A stretch of DNA of 64,000 nt from a virus, in IMG/VR virus record IMGVR_UViG_3300017987_005478, positions 1-64,000 of that record; one strand, 5' to 3'. The notes under the pieces were generated by a model. The model did no database searches. It had not been told where the DNA came from and saw only the letters and a list, made by a program, of their open reading frames with translations. The position numbers and the translations under genes are program-made. Shown one piece after another: positions 42,188 through 51,172 of the stretch. Each line of letters opens with the position of its first letter. Within the stretch, counting starts at the first letter, position 1.

Positions 42188-42928
42188 CTAGCTTACTAGA
42201 AAGATTATCACATCGTCTATTTGAAGAAGATGATTGACGTCTTGGACGTCCGGAATCTTTGTAGCAAACCAAGCAACCGCAGACGAAGCAGTTGTGATTT
42301 CTGAAATACTCTTGGTGATCTGTTTATACTGGAGCTGGAGTGCTTCTGTGTCCACCTGCTCCGCAAGTTTGGCGTTTATCTGAGTTAGATTTGGATCAAT
42401 GTTGTTAATACCTTCATTTTTCCTCTTCATTTTCTCTTTTGCATAGGGAACCAATACTCCGTTTATGTCAACACAGAATACATTGATTAACCCAGTCTTT
42501 ACACCATAACTCTTGATAAACTTACCGTCCCCAAGATCATAAATGATTCGGAAACTGTTGTTTTTGTAGACAGTCATATCCGAACCGGGGAGATTCAACA
42601 CCGGAATCTTGTCCGCGTCTTCGAATAATCGGAGCCGCTTTTTTGGTCTTCCATCCTCAAACTTTTCTCCCCTTGGATCTGGAATCTTGAAGATTAAATC
42701 CTGACGAGGATCTACGTCTGAGATCGATACACGAACATGACCAATATGCTCAAACCTAGAATGGTTTTCATCAAACCAATCCGGAAATGCAGCGACTCCA
42801 ATGTCGAATCTTTCACCAGCAGGTTGAGCAACAGTTTCTTGTTCAGGTTCCTGTGGCAGTTCTGTGCCGGTTGGAAGCGAACCAGGATGCTCAGTCTGGT
42901 CGATCATTGAAGTGAGATTGTCATTCAT
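42188..42928 (-). CDS. hypothetical 246-aa protein
   Basis: Behind AAAGGAG. A Glu/Pro-rich start (residues 1-35) is followed by a compact domain (FDIGVAAFPDWFDENHSRFE, SDMTVYKNNSFRIIYDLGDG, INVFCVDINGVLVPY) and a C-terminal helical part. Last gene before a strong terminator. No family. Confidence 0.65.
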   Translation of the reverse strand: MNDNLTSMIDQTEHPGSLPTGTELPQEPEQETVAQPAGERFDIGVAAFPDWFDENHSRFEHIGHVRVSISDVDPRQDLIFKIPDPRGEKFEDGRPKKRLRLFEDADKIPVLNLPGSDMTVYKNNSFRIIYDLGDGKFIKSYGVKTGLINVFCVDINGVLVPYAKEKMKRKNEGINNIDPNLTQINAKLAEQVDTEALQLQYKQITKSISEITTASSAVAWFATKIPDVQDVNHLLQIDDVIIFLVS

Positions 42929-42992
42929 AAACTCGATCTCCTTTCATAAAGGTTTCTATTCTTTAATATGTTCACGAAAAGTCGGAAAGTTT

Positions 42993-43289
42993 CTAATATT
43001 GACCATCAACAGGTGATGCCGAGAAACGTTTCTTCCCCTCGTTCACATATACAACTTTGAAAGAGTTTCCCTCGATCATGAACCGTGTACCAACTTGCGG
43101 GAGTCCAGTTTTCTTGTCAAACTCAGCAGGTGGTGTTTTGGAAACGGTCAGATCGCCTTTCGCTGTAACAGGGAGTTTATGAAAAACCTCTCTTGCTTTT
43201 GATACAGCAAGATCTTGCACCTCTTGAGGCGCATCTTTTAGCTTTACCACTTCTGGTTCTTCAGTGGTAGTTTTTTCTTCTTCAGTCAT
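42993..43289 (-). CDS. hypothetical 98-aa protein
   Basis: The start MTEEEKTTTEEPE follows AGGAGG by ten bases and overlaps the previous gene's stop. Acidic N-terminus, then a small beta domain (GTRFMIEGNSFKVVYVNEGK). No family. Confidence 0.6.
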   Translation of the reverse strand: MTEEEKTTTEEPEVVKLKDAPQEVQDLAVSKAREVFHKLPVTAKGDLTVSKTPPAEFDKKTGLPQVGTRFMIEGNSFKVVYVNEGKKRFSASPVDGQY

Positions 43290-43651
43290 TACTGTTTTTC
43301 CTCCTGTTCTAACCATTTAGGGTTGATACCCTCTTCCCGCCAGCGACTTGGGTCGACGGATAGATAGGCTTCCAATGCGGCACCTGCCAGAGCAAACACT
43401 TTAATCAGTTCTTCGTATGCTCCGACAGGTCCTGGTTTACCGCCAGTTGATTCTTTACACCCGATCAACCAAGGCGGTAAATCTCTATCCCATTTCTCGA
43501 CATAACTTTGCTTAGCTTTTTCAACATAACGCTCGATAAAGGCTAAGAAGCTGGCGAGGTTAAGATCCGGGTCATTTCGGTAGTCCCCGAATACTGTTTT
43601 TTGGTACTGACGCTCTTTGACGTAAAGGTCAATGAGTGTTTGTTTATCCAT
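43289..43651 (-). CDS. hypothetical 120-aa helical protein
   Basis: The start MDKQTLIDLYVKERQYQKTV lies eight bases behind GGAGG; an upstream GTG includes that site. The pattern ERQYQ...FGDY, a helix with FIERYVEKAKQSYVEKW, then YEELIKVFALAGAALEAYLS is reminiscent of all-alpha NTP-pyrophosphohydrolase-like (MazG-type) proteins, but the metal-binding Glu residues are not clear. Function open. Confidence 0.55.
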   Translation of the reverse strand: MDKQTLIDLYVKERQYQKTVFGDYRNDPDLNLASFLAFIERYVEKAKQSYVEKWDRDLPPWLIGCKESTGGKPGPVGAYEELIKVFALAGAALEAYLSVDPSRWREEGINPKWLEQEEKQ

Positions 43652-43652
43652 C

Positions 43653-44798
43653 CTAAATTCCTCCACGATAACTCATCGCCATGGTTTCAGATTTGGTTTT
43701 GGTCCGCATCCGAATAGCGACAGCTCTCTCCCCAACACCTGGTTGGAAAAGAACAAGACGTTGCCATTTGGTTCTCTTCCCCTTAGGAACATAATCCTTC
43801 TCCCACTTGGTGCCACCGGACAACCAGGCCGGCATTCTGTAGGACTCATCTGTCATGGCATTTTTGAAGAATGCGAGCTCGGTACATCTCGTGGCAAAAC
43901 GCAGGTTGGGAATAATTCTGGTGATGATATCCCGACGTTTCTGAGTCAGAGAGACCAGAGTTTCCTGATTGGCTTCAAATTCGGGATAATCGTTAATATA
44001 TTCAGGCAAGTCCACTTCGACTTGAAGGGATGTGAACTTCACTGATTTACCCTTCTCTCGTGAAGACTTCGGCCATTGCTTTTTGGCGCCCTCTCCGGTT
44101 TCGGGATATTGAATGCCGCCCTTAAGCAGAGCATTGATAACGAGGTTGTAATATTGTGCCTCATCATTCAGCCGCTCGATAAGAGCTTTGGTTATGAAAT
44201 AATGCTTCCCATAAAAACTGGTCCACCGGTTTGGATGCACAAAGTTCTTGAAGATAACCCGGTTGCCTGTCCAGAGTTTGTTTTCCATCAGAAATTTGTT
44301 CTCTTTGGCACTCGGGTCCCACTGAATTGTGTTCCAACCACTATACCATTCACCAGAAGGATCTGTCAGGGAATATGTTCGATAATCACCGACAGATTCA
44401 CTGGTGACCACGTTGGCGTCTTTGATCCGAATAGAGAATGAGAATACATCTTTGTTGGCTAACAGGTTTAGAACTGGTCCGTGCCTGTTGAACTCAGATA
44501 CTGTTCTCTCACCCTCTTTGATGGTTTTCGGGCGCATGGATTTATATGTCGGGATATTAATCACAGCCCCTCTGTCAGCAATTGCTGTGAGAAAGCAGGC
44601 GAGATCCAAATCGGTTCCAACAAATACCCCATCTTGGAGTGCTGCACCGGGTTTCCGACTATAGAGATCGAAACCCCACCACTTCTGCGCTTGCTCAACG
44701 GCTTCCATGATGTTGGCGCTTTTGTCGAGAACAGTTGTCATAACCGGGTGATCCAATAAACTCTTTAGCGTTTTCGCTACATGCTTCCTTTCAGTCAT
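43653..44798 (-). CDS. hypothetical 381-aa protein
   Basis: Behind AGGAGG. A soluble, basic protein with VEQAQKWWGFDLYSRKPGAA near residue 35 and a basic C-terminus (WEKDYVPKGKRTKWQRLVLF). By eye the gene is more G+C-rich than the AT-rich genes after it. No family recognised. Overlaps the 44791 gene by eight bases. Confidence 0.65.
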   Translation of the reverse strand: MTERKHVAKTLKSLLDHPVMTTVLDKSANIMEAVEQAQKWWGFDLYSRKPGAALQDGVFVGTDLDLACFLTAIADRGAVINIPTYKSMRPKTIKEGERTVSEFNRHGPVLNLLANKDVFSFSIRIKDANVVTSESVGDYRTYSLTDPSGEWYSGWNTIQWDPSAKENKFLMENKLWTGNRVIFKNFVHPNRWTSFYGKHYFITKALIERLNDEAQYYNLVINALLKGGIQYPETGEGAKKQWPKSSREKGKSVKFTSLQVEVDLPEYINDYPEFEANQETLVSLTQKRRDIITRIIPNLRFATRCTELAFFKNAMTDESYRMPAWLSGGTKWEKDYVPKGKRTKWQRLVLFQPGVGERAVAIRMRTKTKSETMAMSYRGGI

Positions 44799-45186
44799 CT
44801 CTCGTTCCTCCTATTGTCTTTAGCAAATGACTTACAAAATTCATCGACATTCTGAATGTCCTACCTTTCGTCGGTCCGGTAATAACCATCACGACTAAAC
44901 AATAGTCATTGAATATCACATACTTATTTTTCACTTTTTTATACCGATCAATAACCACACCCATTTGATTTCTGGCATGCTTTGGTCGGACTTGTGGGCC
45001 AAATTTAAATACATCCCCCCTTTCAAGACTTAAACCTTTTTGGTTTGGATCTATAAATTGATACTGAAAATTGTATTCATAGGGAATACGAGGTTTCCCA
45101 TAATTACCATACGGGGTTGAGTAATCATAAATTGTCTCACCCACGGGGATCCCATAATTCTCTAATCTTAGAATGTCTTGCCTCAT
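44791..45186 (-). CDS. hypothetical 131-aa protein
   Basis: MRQDILRLENYGIPVGETIY starts seven bases behind GGAGGG, although this means a 50-base overlap with the preceding gene. Beta-rich (GDVFKFGPQVRPKHARNQMG, KYVIFNDYCLVVMVITGPTK); might be a small SH3/KOW-like barrel. No family. Confidence 0.55.
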   Translation of the reverse strand: MRQDILRLENYGIPVGETIYDYSTPYGNYGKPRIPYEYNFQYQFIDPNQKGLSLERGDVFKFGPQVRPKHARNQMGVVIDRYKKVKNKYVIFNDYCLVVMVITGPTKGRTFRMSMNFVSHLLKTIGGTRDD

Positions 45187-45460
45187 CGACCAACCCTCCT
45201 GGTCTGTGTTTGTCTAAGACCTCCTTGATTGTATCTCTGAGTTCATCAACAGCAGCCGCATCAAAATGCTCCATATGTAAATGGGGTCTCAAGAGATAAA
45301 TTAATGTCCAAATTCTTTCGTCTTCTGTGAGTTCCTCTACAGAGTCTGCATTTGGGTTATTCCAAGGCATTACGAGAATTGCTGCAGACCCTCGATTAAA
45401 CCCCACTATCATTTGGTAGTCCGTGATCAGTTCCATGAACCCGTTGTAACTTACTTGCAT
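45137..45460 (-). CDS. hypothetical 107-aa protein, paralogue of the next gene upstream
   Basis: Behind GGAGGCGGCC. Plan: a strand region (MIVGFNRGSAAILVMPWNNP), a helix (ERIWTLIYLLRPHL) and a motif DTIKEVLDKHRPGGLVDEA. The 45396 gene has the same plan, ending EAVTKILYRHSIGGGHA, so the two arose by duplication. Function unknown. Confidence 0.55.
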   Translation of the reverse strand: MQVSYNGFMELITDYQMIVGFNRGSAAILVMPWNNPNADSVEELTEDERIWTLIYLLRPHLHMEHFDAAAVDELRDTIKEVLDKHRPGGLVDEARHSKIRELWDPRG

Positions 45461-45734
45461 GGCCGCCTCCTATTGAATGACGGTATAGTATTTTCGTAAC
45501 TGCCTCTTCAATTTCTTCCTTCACAAAATCATCAAATACATCAATACCAGTATTGCCTCTCAACATTATAGCGAATGTTTTTATTGCGTCCATTAATGTC
45601 AGGCCATCATCTGGATGTGTATACCGGCTTTTGTAAACCACCATCTCGCCTTGTTTAAAACATAAGACTAGTTCAGATTGATATAATAAAGCCTGTCCTC
45701 TTGATCTACCTTTTCCAAATTTAAATTTTGACAT
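45396..45734 (-). CDS. hypothetical 112-aa protein, paralogue of the 45137 gene
   Basis: It starts at the TAATG overlap with the 45734 gene. Basic N-terminus (MSKFKFGKGRSRG), then strands, a helix and ILYRHSIGGG. It overlaps its paralogue by 65 bases. Confidence 0.55.
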   Translation of the reverse strand: MSKFKFGKGRSRGQALLYQSELVLCFKQGEMVVYKSRYTHPDDGLTLMDAIKTFAIMLRGNTGIDVFDDFVKEEIEEAVTKILYRHSIGGGHASKLQRVHGTDHGLPNDSGV

Positions 45735-46000
45735 TAGAACACAAATCCTTCGGGACCATGGAAAGCTCTAGTTTCATCTAACTGAGTTTCCATATCCATG
45801 TTAAGGTCGTACACTTCCATGATTCTTTGCATATTTTTTCCATTGTATCTGGAATATTTTTCTAAAAAGTCACCATTTCCGTGGGCATAGACAGGATAAT
45901 CTTCATAGCTGAATGTATCACACACAATGATCATATAATCTTTGCCCATTGCTTGACCACTCTCAAACCAAACTTTTATTGTTCCGGGTGTTAACGCCAT
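45734..46000 (-). CDS. hypothetical 88-aa protein
   Basis: The start MALTPGTIKVWFESG overlaps the stop of the membrane-protein gene (TGATG). A small alpha/beta protein (DYMIIVCDTFSYEDYPVYAH) with an acidic end. No family. Confidence 0.55.
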   Translation of the reverse strand: MALTPGTIKVWFESGQAMGKDYMIIVCDTFSYEDYPVYAHGNGDFLEKYSRYNGKNMQRIMEVYDLNMDMETQLDETRAFHGPEGFVF

Positions 46001-46197
46001 CACCACCCCCACTTTCTCCAAAATTTCTTCCACTCGATTTTTCTTGATTCATTTCCATGATATAGTTTAGATGCTCCCATACCACCAAAGAAACCTCCAA
46101 TGATAAAGAACCAACCACCATGACCATGCAGTCCAAATAAAAGAAACATTAGACCTAGAAATAGAAATACAATACCGAGTCGCATTGTTTTATTCAT
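46000..46197 (-). CDS. 65-aa two-helix membrane protein
   Basis: Behind TTAGGAG. Two hydrophobic helices (LGIVFLFLGLMFLLFGL and GWFFIIGGFFGGMGASKL) separated by HGHGG, with a basic, Trp-rich tail. Could be a holin-like or membrane-shaping peptide; not established. Confidence 0.6.
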   Translation of the reverse strand: MNKTMRLGIVFLFLGLMFLLFGLHGHGGWFFIIGGFFGGMGASKLYHGNESRKIEWKKFWRKWGW

Positions 46198-46207
46198 AGG
46201 AATACTC

Positions 46208-46489
46208 CTAAGGAACCAATTCAGGTCCTACGGTTGTCTCTACTCCTATACTTGTGTATTCTCCTGCAGGATCAGGATTGTGTTGAGGCGCCGTCGTGGC
46301 TTTAAAGCACACATTTTCAACACCGCCGATAGGACAGAGTTGATATTCGTCTTCAATAAAGAATCTATCACCTGGTTTCAATCCTTCAATACCATCTCTC
46401 AAGACTGCTACTGTCCCTGCTGACTCTACAATTAAAATTGTCAACTTACCACGATTGTCAATTGTATATTCTCTTTTTTCAACGATCAT
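46208..46489 (-). CDS. hypothetical 93-aa beta-rich protein
   Basis: The start MIVEKREYTIDNRGKL lies behind AAGGAG. Strands with a GDRFFIEDEYQLCPIGG turn suggest a small barrel. No family. Confidence 0.55.
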   Translation of the reverse strand: MIVEKREYTIDNRGKLTILIVESAGTVAVLRDGIEGLKPGDRFFIEDEYQLCPIGGVENVCFKATTAPQHNPDPAGEYTSIGVETTVGPELVP

Positions 46490-46499
46490 GTTTTTCTCC

Positions 46500-47420
46500 T
46501 TATAGAAAGTAATGGTAATCAAAGCCGCCCTCAACACCCTTGTAATTGACCGCTATTGCTTCTGAGGTGTGAATACTTTCCTCATGAATACTCTTAACTA
46601 CCCAATCACGAACACCAGGTAGGGCGTCTAATTGATCGCTTATACCTCGAATTGCATCCTCGACAAATATTGGATTTTCTCCAGCGATACGAGCAATCTC
46701 TTGTTCATCTTCCCTTTTGATTATTGGATATGGAATGGTCTTGATTGCTCTCTCAACACATTCTACAAGATCCTCTAACCACACATAATGATTCTCTTCC
46801 TCCATATCTTTTTCAGTAATGATATGGGCGAAAGACCGCTGCGCATGCGGAAACCCATTGCTCCCTTTCTTATCCAAATCTTTACAGAGTTCGGCAGAAC
46901 AAGGACAGTAGCTGGCATATTGAACTATAACACCTTGAAAGAATCGAAATTCAAGAAGGTCGCCAAGTTTGCCTGGATACTTAATAAGCTGTCCTTCAAA
47001 TCTGCTATCATGGAAGATGGGGAATTCATTATCCGACAGCGCAGACGGTCTATTTATCGGAAGTTTAAAATCGAACCGCATATAACTCTCTGTTGAACCA
47101 ACTCGCTCCATCAGGTCCAAAAGGATACCCCGTATTAACTCTTTCTTCAAAGGTAAATCCAAGTATTTCTTTAATGTCCTCAGAAGCCGGGACATTGAGA
47201 TTCCCTTTGTATCAGCGTCGAGATTGGTTCTCATTGATACATTAGCAGTCATTGGTTTAAATCCTCCATATTTTGACTCTAATGAAAATGGAACCATAAC
47301 GTTCTCAACACCAACTTGTCTAATCAGTCTCCTTATCCTCGGTTTTGTCATCTGAATGTCCGGAAGGTTTGAAGAAGAGCGGTTGTCCGCCTTTGATTGG
47401 TCGGAGTTTCTTTCTGACAT
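46500..47420 (-). CDS. folE2: GTP cyclohydrolase FolE2 (type IB)
   Basis: A 306-aa product behind AAGGAGAATTTAG. Family landmarks: NLPDIQ at the N-terminus, RTNLDADTKGISMSRLL, YCPCSAELCKDL (metal Cys), HAQRSFAHIITE, VECVERAIKTIPYPIIKRED and SIHEESIHTSEAIA. FolE2 converts GTP to 7,8-dihydroneopterin triphosphate, the first step to folate and to 7-deazaguanine (queuosine, or preQ0-type DNA modification). No QueC/D/E or DNA-transglycosylase gene is in this window, so the pathway here is open. It overlaps CoaD by 101 bases. Confidence 0.88.
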   Translation of the reverse strand: MSERNSDQSKADNRSSSNLPDIQMTKPRIRRLIRQVGVENVMVPFSLESKYGGFKPMTANVSMRTNLDADTKGISMSRLLRTLKKYLDLPLKKELIRGILLDLMERVGSTESYMRFDFKLPINRPSALSDNEFPIFHDSRFEGQLIKYPGKLGDLLEFRFFQGVIVQYASYCPCSAELCKDLDKKGSNGFPHAQRSFAHIITEKDMEEENHYVWLEDLVECVERAIKTIPYPIIKREDEQEIARIAGENPIFVEDAIRGISDQLDALPGVRDWVVKSIHEESIHTSEAIAVNYKGVEGGFDYHYFL

Positions 47421-47937
47421 CTAAATTCTCCTTGTGTTTTTGTATAATCGCATCAAACACATTTTCAGGGACAAACTTTTTAACCATATCTTCCCAACCA
47501 TTCGGACCAACCAAGTCTTTTACTGTACTTGAACTAATGTCAATCAGAGAATGTGGCGGGATGAGAAACACAGTAGTGATACCCGGATTCATCCCGCCAT
47601 TTATCTGACGCATTGTTGATTCGTAATTATAATCTTTTATAGACCTGATTCCTCTCAGAAGATAATTCGCTTTTTGTGCTTGTGCGAAGTGAATAAGATA
47701 TTCATTCCCAAGTAACATCGTGGTCACATTTGGGAATATGCTTGTAATTTCCGTTACCATTCTCAACCGTTCAATGTTGTTGAAATATGGTGTTTTTGAT
47801 GGGTTTGTTCCAATAGCAACGATGAGTTTTTCAAATAATTTAGACCCCTGAGAGATCATCCAAAGATGACCTTCAGTTGGTGGATCAAAACTACCTGGAT
47901 ATATCGCTATCTGTGGATGAGGGTATGTTTCGTTCAT
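47320..47937 (-). CDS. coaD: pantetheine-phosphate adenylyltransferase-like protein (CoaD)
   Basis: A 205-aa product behind AGGAG. YPGSFDPPTEGH with T21-x-G23-H24 is the nucleotidyltransferase signature; GTNPSK, ANYLLRGIRSIKDYNYE and FLIPPHSLIDISSSTVKDLV match CoaD in order. The usual Arg after ISSS/T is Lys here. The last 45 residues are a charged extension absent from cellular CoaD. The enzyme makes dephospho-CoA; why a phage carries it is unclear. It overlaps the RNAP beta stop by 47 bases. Confidence 0.85.
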   Translation of the reverse strand: MNETYPHPQIAIYPGSFDPPTEGHLWMISQGSKLFEKLIVAIGTNPSKTPYFNNIERLRMVTEITSIFPNVTTMLLGNEYLIHFAQAQKANYLLRGIRSIKDYNYESTMRQINGGMNPGITTVFLIPPHSLIDISSSTVKDLVGPNGWEDMVKKFVPENVFDAIIQKHKENLDVRKKLRPIKGGQPLFFKPSGHSDDKTEDKETD

Positions 47938-50900
47938 TTGGATTCACTCCTATTGTAAGTAAATATGCTTCTAGTAATTTCACAGATTCTGCAACCATCG
48001 ACTCATCATTACCATCTTCCTTAACCAAGTCTGTCTCAATTGTATTACGAAGGAACTTATTTTTCAGATCTATACAATCTGATTTGGTTGTCAAGAATTC
48101 AGAGATGTTGTATGGAGCATCATGTCCAATAAGACAAGCTGTTTCCATTTCTCCAAGTCTTTGACCGCCCTTATTTTTTCTTCCCGCTAATGGTTGCAAT
48201 GTTCTTCTTGCATATGAACCAATACCTCTTGCTGCTAATCTGGATTCAGCAATATGGACCATTCTGAAGAAGTACATATAACCAACCGCAATTGGATTGA
48301 CCAAATGCTGACCAGAGACAGGATCAAACACTTTCTGCTCAAATTTTGTATTTGTATACTCCAAGACTTTTTCAAGAATTGTCGCCGTTACAGATGAGAA
48401 AGGTGGCTGTATTAATGTAAGTTCGTTTATGAACTTTTCATCAATTATATCAGGGAGTTGTTCAAAGAACTGATATGTATACCATTTTGTCTCGGTATTA
48501 TCAACCAATTCAAAGAAACCTGCAAGATATCTTTTGAGTTGAGCCTGTCCTTTCTTGTTAGCAATCATCTCCAACAAATTCTTTTTAAGGTCTTCAAGCG
48601 CTAGACTAAGATGTAATTCAAACAACTGCCCGATATTCATCCTGCTAATAATTCCCAATGGATTTATACATATATCTACGTGTCGTCCATCCTCAAGTTG
48701 AGGCATCATTTCATGTGGAACGATGGTTGAGATAACTCCCTTATTCCCATGACGATTTCCGACCTTATCTCCAACTTGTATTTTGCGAGTGTATAAACCA
48801 AACATCTCGACTTGGATACCATTGATCTTTTCTTTCTTCGCTTTGTATTTTCTCGTGTAACTACTCTTATCGAGTCCGTTATCACGAATGAACCGGGTGG
48901 CATCTTCTTTCGACAGATGCTCTTTAATAATTCCCTGTAACTCTTTTTCTCGTTGGACTTGAGATTCTATTTTTGCTTCAACCCAATCTTTAAATTCTGG
49001 AATATCCTCATTCCATTGGTTCGCATAAATATTTACTTCGCTAATTACAACAGACTTCTTTGTCGTCAGCGGGATGGGTTCTTCAAATATAGAGCAGAAA
49101 TCAGTCGGTCCACCTGGGACCTTCTTCATAATTGCATATGGTTCACCAACTGCAATTTTGTCAAATACATCTGGAAGAGGCTTGTAGTTATTTTCCTCAA
49201 GACTGAGCAAGACTTTATCCGGTGTTAGTGTAAAGGAGAAGTCCCGATAATGGACTGAGGTAAACAATCCTTCATTCACAAGTCTGTCAGAAATAACAAT
49301 ACCATCCTCATAGTTATAACCGTAGTAGACCATCACAGCAGTTAGCAAATTCTTCCCAATATTGATATTACCTTGGGTGCAATAATTACTTTCTGCTAAG
49401 ATATCCCCTGCCTTAACTTTATCACCCTGTTTGACATATACATTAATTAAATCCATATTTTCAACATAGATTTTTCGATATCCAATGTTAAATACATCGA
49501 CTGTATTATCAACATATGCAACAATCAGATACTTGTCATCAATGAATACAACTTCGCCATTTTTCTTGGCTCGTTTTACAAACTGGGTATGATCTGTGTA
49601 TAAACCTTCACAACCAGATCCAATCATTGGTGTATCAAACTTCTTCAACAAGATAGCCTGACGCATCTGAGATGATGCCATTTGGAGTCGAGTTTGGTCA
49701 TCGTGCTCCAGAAATGGAACCATTGATACCGGAATAGATATTGGAGATTTTTCTAATGCCTCATCTGTAAATCTGAGATTCTCATCGAGTTTTGTGTTGA
49801 CTAACATATTCTGCAAAACTCCACAATTATCTCGGTCAGGTGTATCAACAGGACACATACGACCAAACATTGTGTCGCTTAGATCCCTAAGATGCTCTGG
49901 AACATTCTCTCTTTTAAATCCACCAGGACCAACCAAACTGGTTCTTGACAGCTTGGTTAACTCTTCAATCGGGTTAATCGAAAAGTCAAATTGCACAATG
50001 TCAGAAACATTACACTCTGTCAAGATTTTTGTCGAATTCACATTGAATTTGGCGTTTCTTGTTGTTCTATGCGCAAGGCATAGATCAAATACAGCCTTGG
50101 AGACTTTCGATGTGATGATATATTCAAAACATCTAACTCTCTTATTTTGAAAATCTGTATCATCATAATTTGGATCTTGCATCACATCCACAAACTCTTC
50201 AATAACCGAATCCGTCTTAAAGAATTTAGCAGATAATGGATCTACTTTCAACATAAGGTCAAGAGCATACATCAACGATTCACCCTTCGCTTTGAAATTA
50301 TACTTAGAGTAAATCCTTCCAATTTCTCGCAGGATATCGTTTTCGCTAAAGTCCTCATCTGTTGCATCATACATCTCTTTTAAATCATACAACATTTTAC
50401 CGTAAATTGTATCCTTGTCTGGATTAAGAGTATCAAAATCAAATCTCTCGTTTAGGGCTTCAGGTCCATACTTTGCAAACATAATCATACAGAATGGAAC
50501 TCTTTTGCCCAATACACTCAGATACACATACGGTGGTTCTTTATTTTCGAACAACATCATTGTGGCAACATTTGTCCGTATCTTGATAGCTTTACCTCTA
50601 GTCACAACTGGAATATCAAATAGCTGAAACAGAGGAATCTTCTTTCTGCCATTAATAACCAAATAGTTATCATCAATGAGCTTTGGAATTTGCATTGAGA
50701 GGTCTATGTTTGACGTTCCTCTTGTCAGTTTAATTACAAGATTTCTCCGGAGAGTTTGATGTAACTCCCCGGATGCCATCTTAGAATCTTTAATTCCAAA
50801 ATCTGAAATCTCAAAACCAATTTCTGTAACTGGTTGAAGAATTTCGTTAATTGTCTTTTCTAACTGTCCATACTCAGTTTGTCGAATCTGAAAGATATTA

Positions 50901-50941
50901 CTTTCTTCATCAACCTTGAACATAGGATTGACAAATTTCAA
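47891..50941 (-). CDS. DNA-directed RNA polymerase beta subunit, unsplit
   Basis: 1016 aa, against 1342 in E. coli; large insertions are missing but all core blocks are present in one chain: MCPVDTPDRDNCGVLQN, LLTAVMVYYGYNYEDGIVIS, KVGNRHGNKGVISTIVPHEM (about 722-741), MNIGQLFELHLSLA, KNKGGQRLGEMETACLIGHD. In phiKZ-type phages beta is split into two genes; here it is whole. With beta-prime it should form a virus-specific polymerase that reads phage promoters. Confidence 0.95.
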   Translation of the reverse strand: MKFVNPMFKVDEESNIFQIRQTEYGQLEKTINEILQPVTEIGFEISDFGIKDSKMASGELHQTLRRNLVIKLTRGTSNIDLSMQIPKLIDDNYLVINGRKKIPLFQLFDIPVVTRGKAIKIRTNVATMMLFENKEPPYVYLSVLGKRVPFCMIMFAKYGPEALNERFDFDTLNPDKDTIYGKMLYDLKEMYDATDEDFSENDILREIGRIYSKYNFKAKGESLMYALDLMLKVDPLSAKFFKTDSVIEEFVDVMQDPNYDDTDFQNKRVRCFEYIITSKVSKAVFDLCLAHRTTRNAKFNVNSTKILTECNVSDIVQFDFSINPIEELTKLSRTSLVGPGGFKRENVPEHLRDLSDTMFGRMCPVDTPDRDNCGVLQNMLVNTKLDENLRFTDEALEKSPISIPVSMVPFLEHDDQTRLQMASSQMRQAILLKKFDTPMIGSGCEGLYTDHTQFVKRAKKNGEVVFIDDKYLIVAYVDNTVDVFNIGYRKIYVENMDLINVYVKQGDKVKAGDILAESNYCTQGNINIGKNLLTAVMVYYGYNYEDGIVISDRLVNEGLFTSVHYRDFSFTLTPDKVLLSLEENNYKPLPDVFDKIAVGEPYAIMKKVPGGPTDFCSIFEEPIPLTTKKSVVISEVNIYANQWNEDIPEFKDWVEAKIESQVQREKELQGIIKEHLSKEDATRFIRDNGLDKSSYTRKYKAKKEKINGIQVEMFGLYTRKIQVGDKVGNRHGNKGVISTIVPHEMMPQLEDGRHVDICINPLGIISRMNIGQLFELHLSLALEDLKKNLLEMIANKKGQAQLKRYLAGFFELVDNTETKWYTYQFFEQLPDIIDEKFINELTLIQPPFSSVTATILEKVLEYTNTKFEQKVFDPVSGQHLVNPIAVGYMYFFRMVHIAESRLAARGIGSYARRTLQPLAGRKNKGGQRLGEMETACLIGHDAPYNISEFLTTKSDCIDLKNKFLRNTIETDLVKEDGNDESMVAESVKLLEAYLLTIGVNPNERNIPSSTDSDISR

Positions 50942-51172
50942 CGTTTTTGTCCTCCTTCCCTAGTTGTGGAAATAAATCGGTTGATGTACGTTTGTCCTTA
51001 CTTGGTGTAAGAACCCTTGTAATGACTTTTGTATTGCACGTTTCGATGATAATCTCGAACCACATTTTGCCATCATGGTTCCATTTCGAGCGATCCACGC
51101 CCAACTCCACCATGTGTCGCCATAATCTTCTTCGCTCCAGATATTATAACCGGGTCGTAATTTAGGTCTCAT
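50910..51172 (-). CDS. small gene between RNAP subunits, apparently frameshifted
   Basis: One frame starts at ATG 51172 right behind GGAGG (MRPKLRPGYNIWSEEDYGDT) and loses protein character after about 30 codons. A second frame, -1 relative to it (ATG 51113 to 50910), has poor initiation but good protein character (GKMWFEIIIETCNTKVITRV, then LTPSKDKRTSTDLFPQLG). Joining them near 51085-51095 would give one plausible protein of about 87 aa. Either a real -1 shift, a mutation, or a one-base sequence error. Confidence 0.4.

Noticed and set aside
46500-47351. Shorter FolE2 start at internal Met (47351)
   Set aside because: The family-typical LPDIQ segment lies upstream of that Met, and the ATG at 47420 has a good ribosome site, so the longer, overlapping form is preferred.
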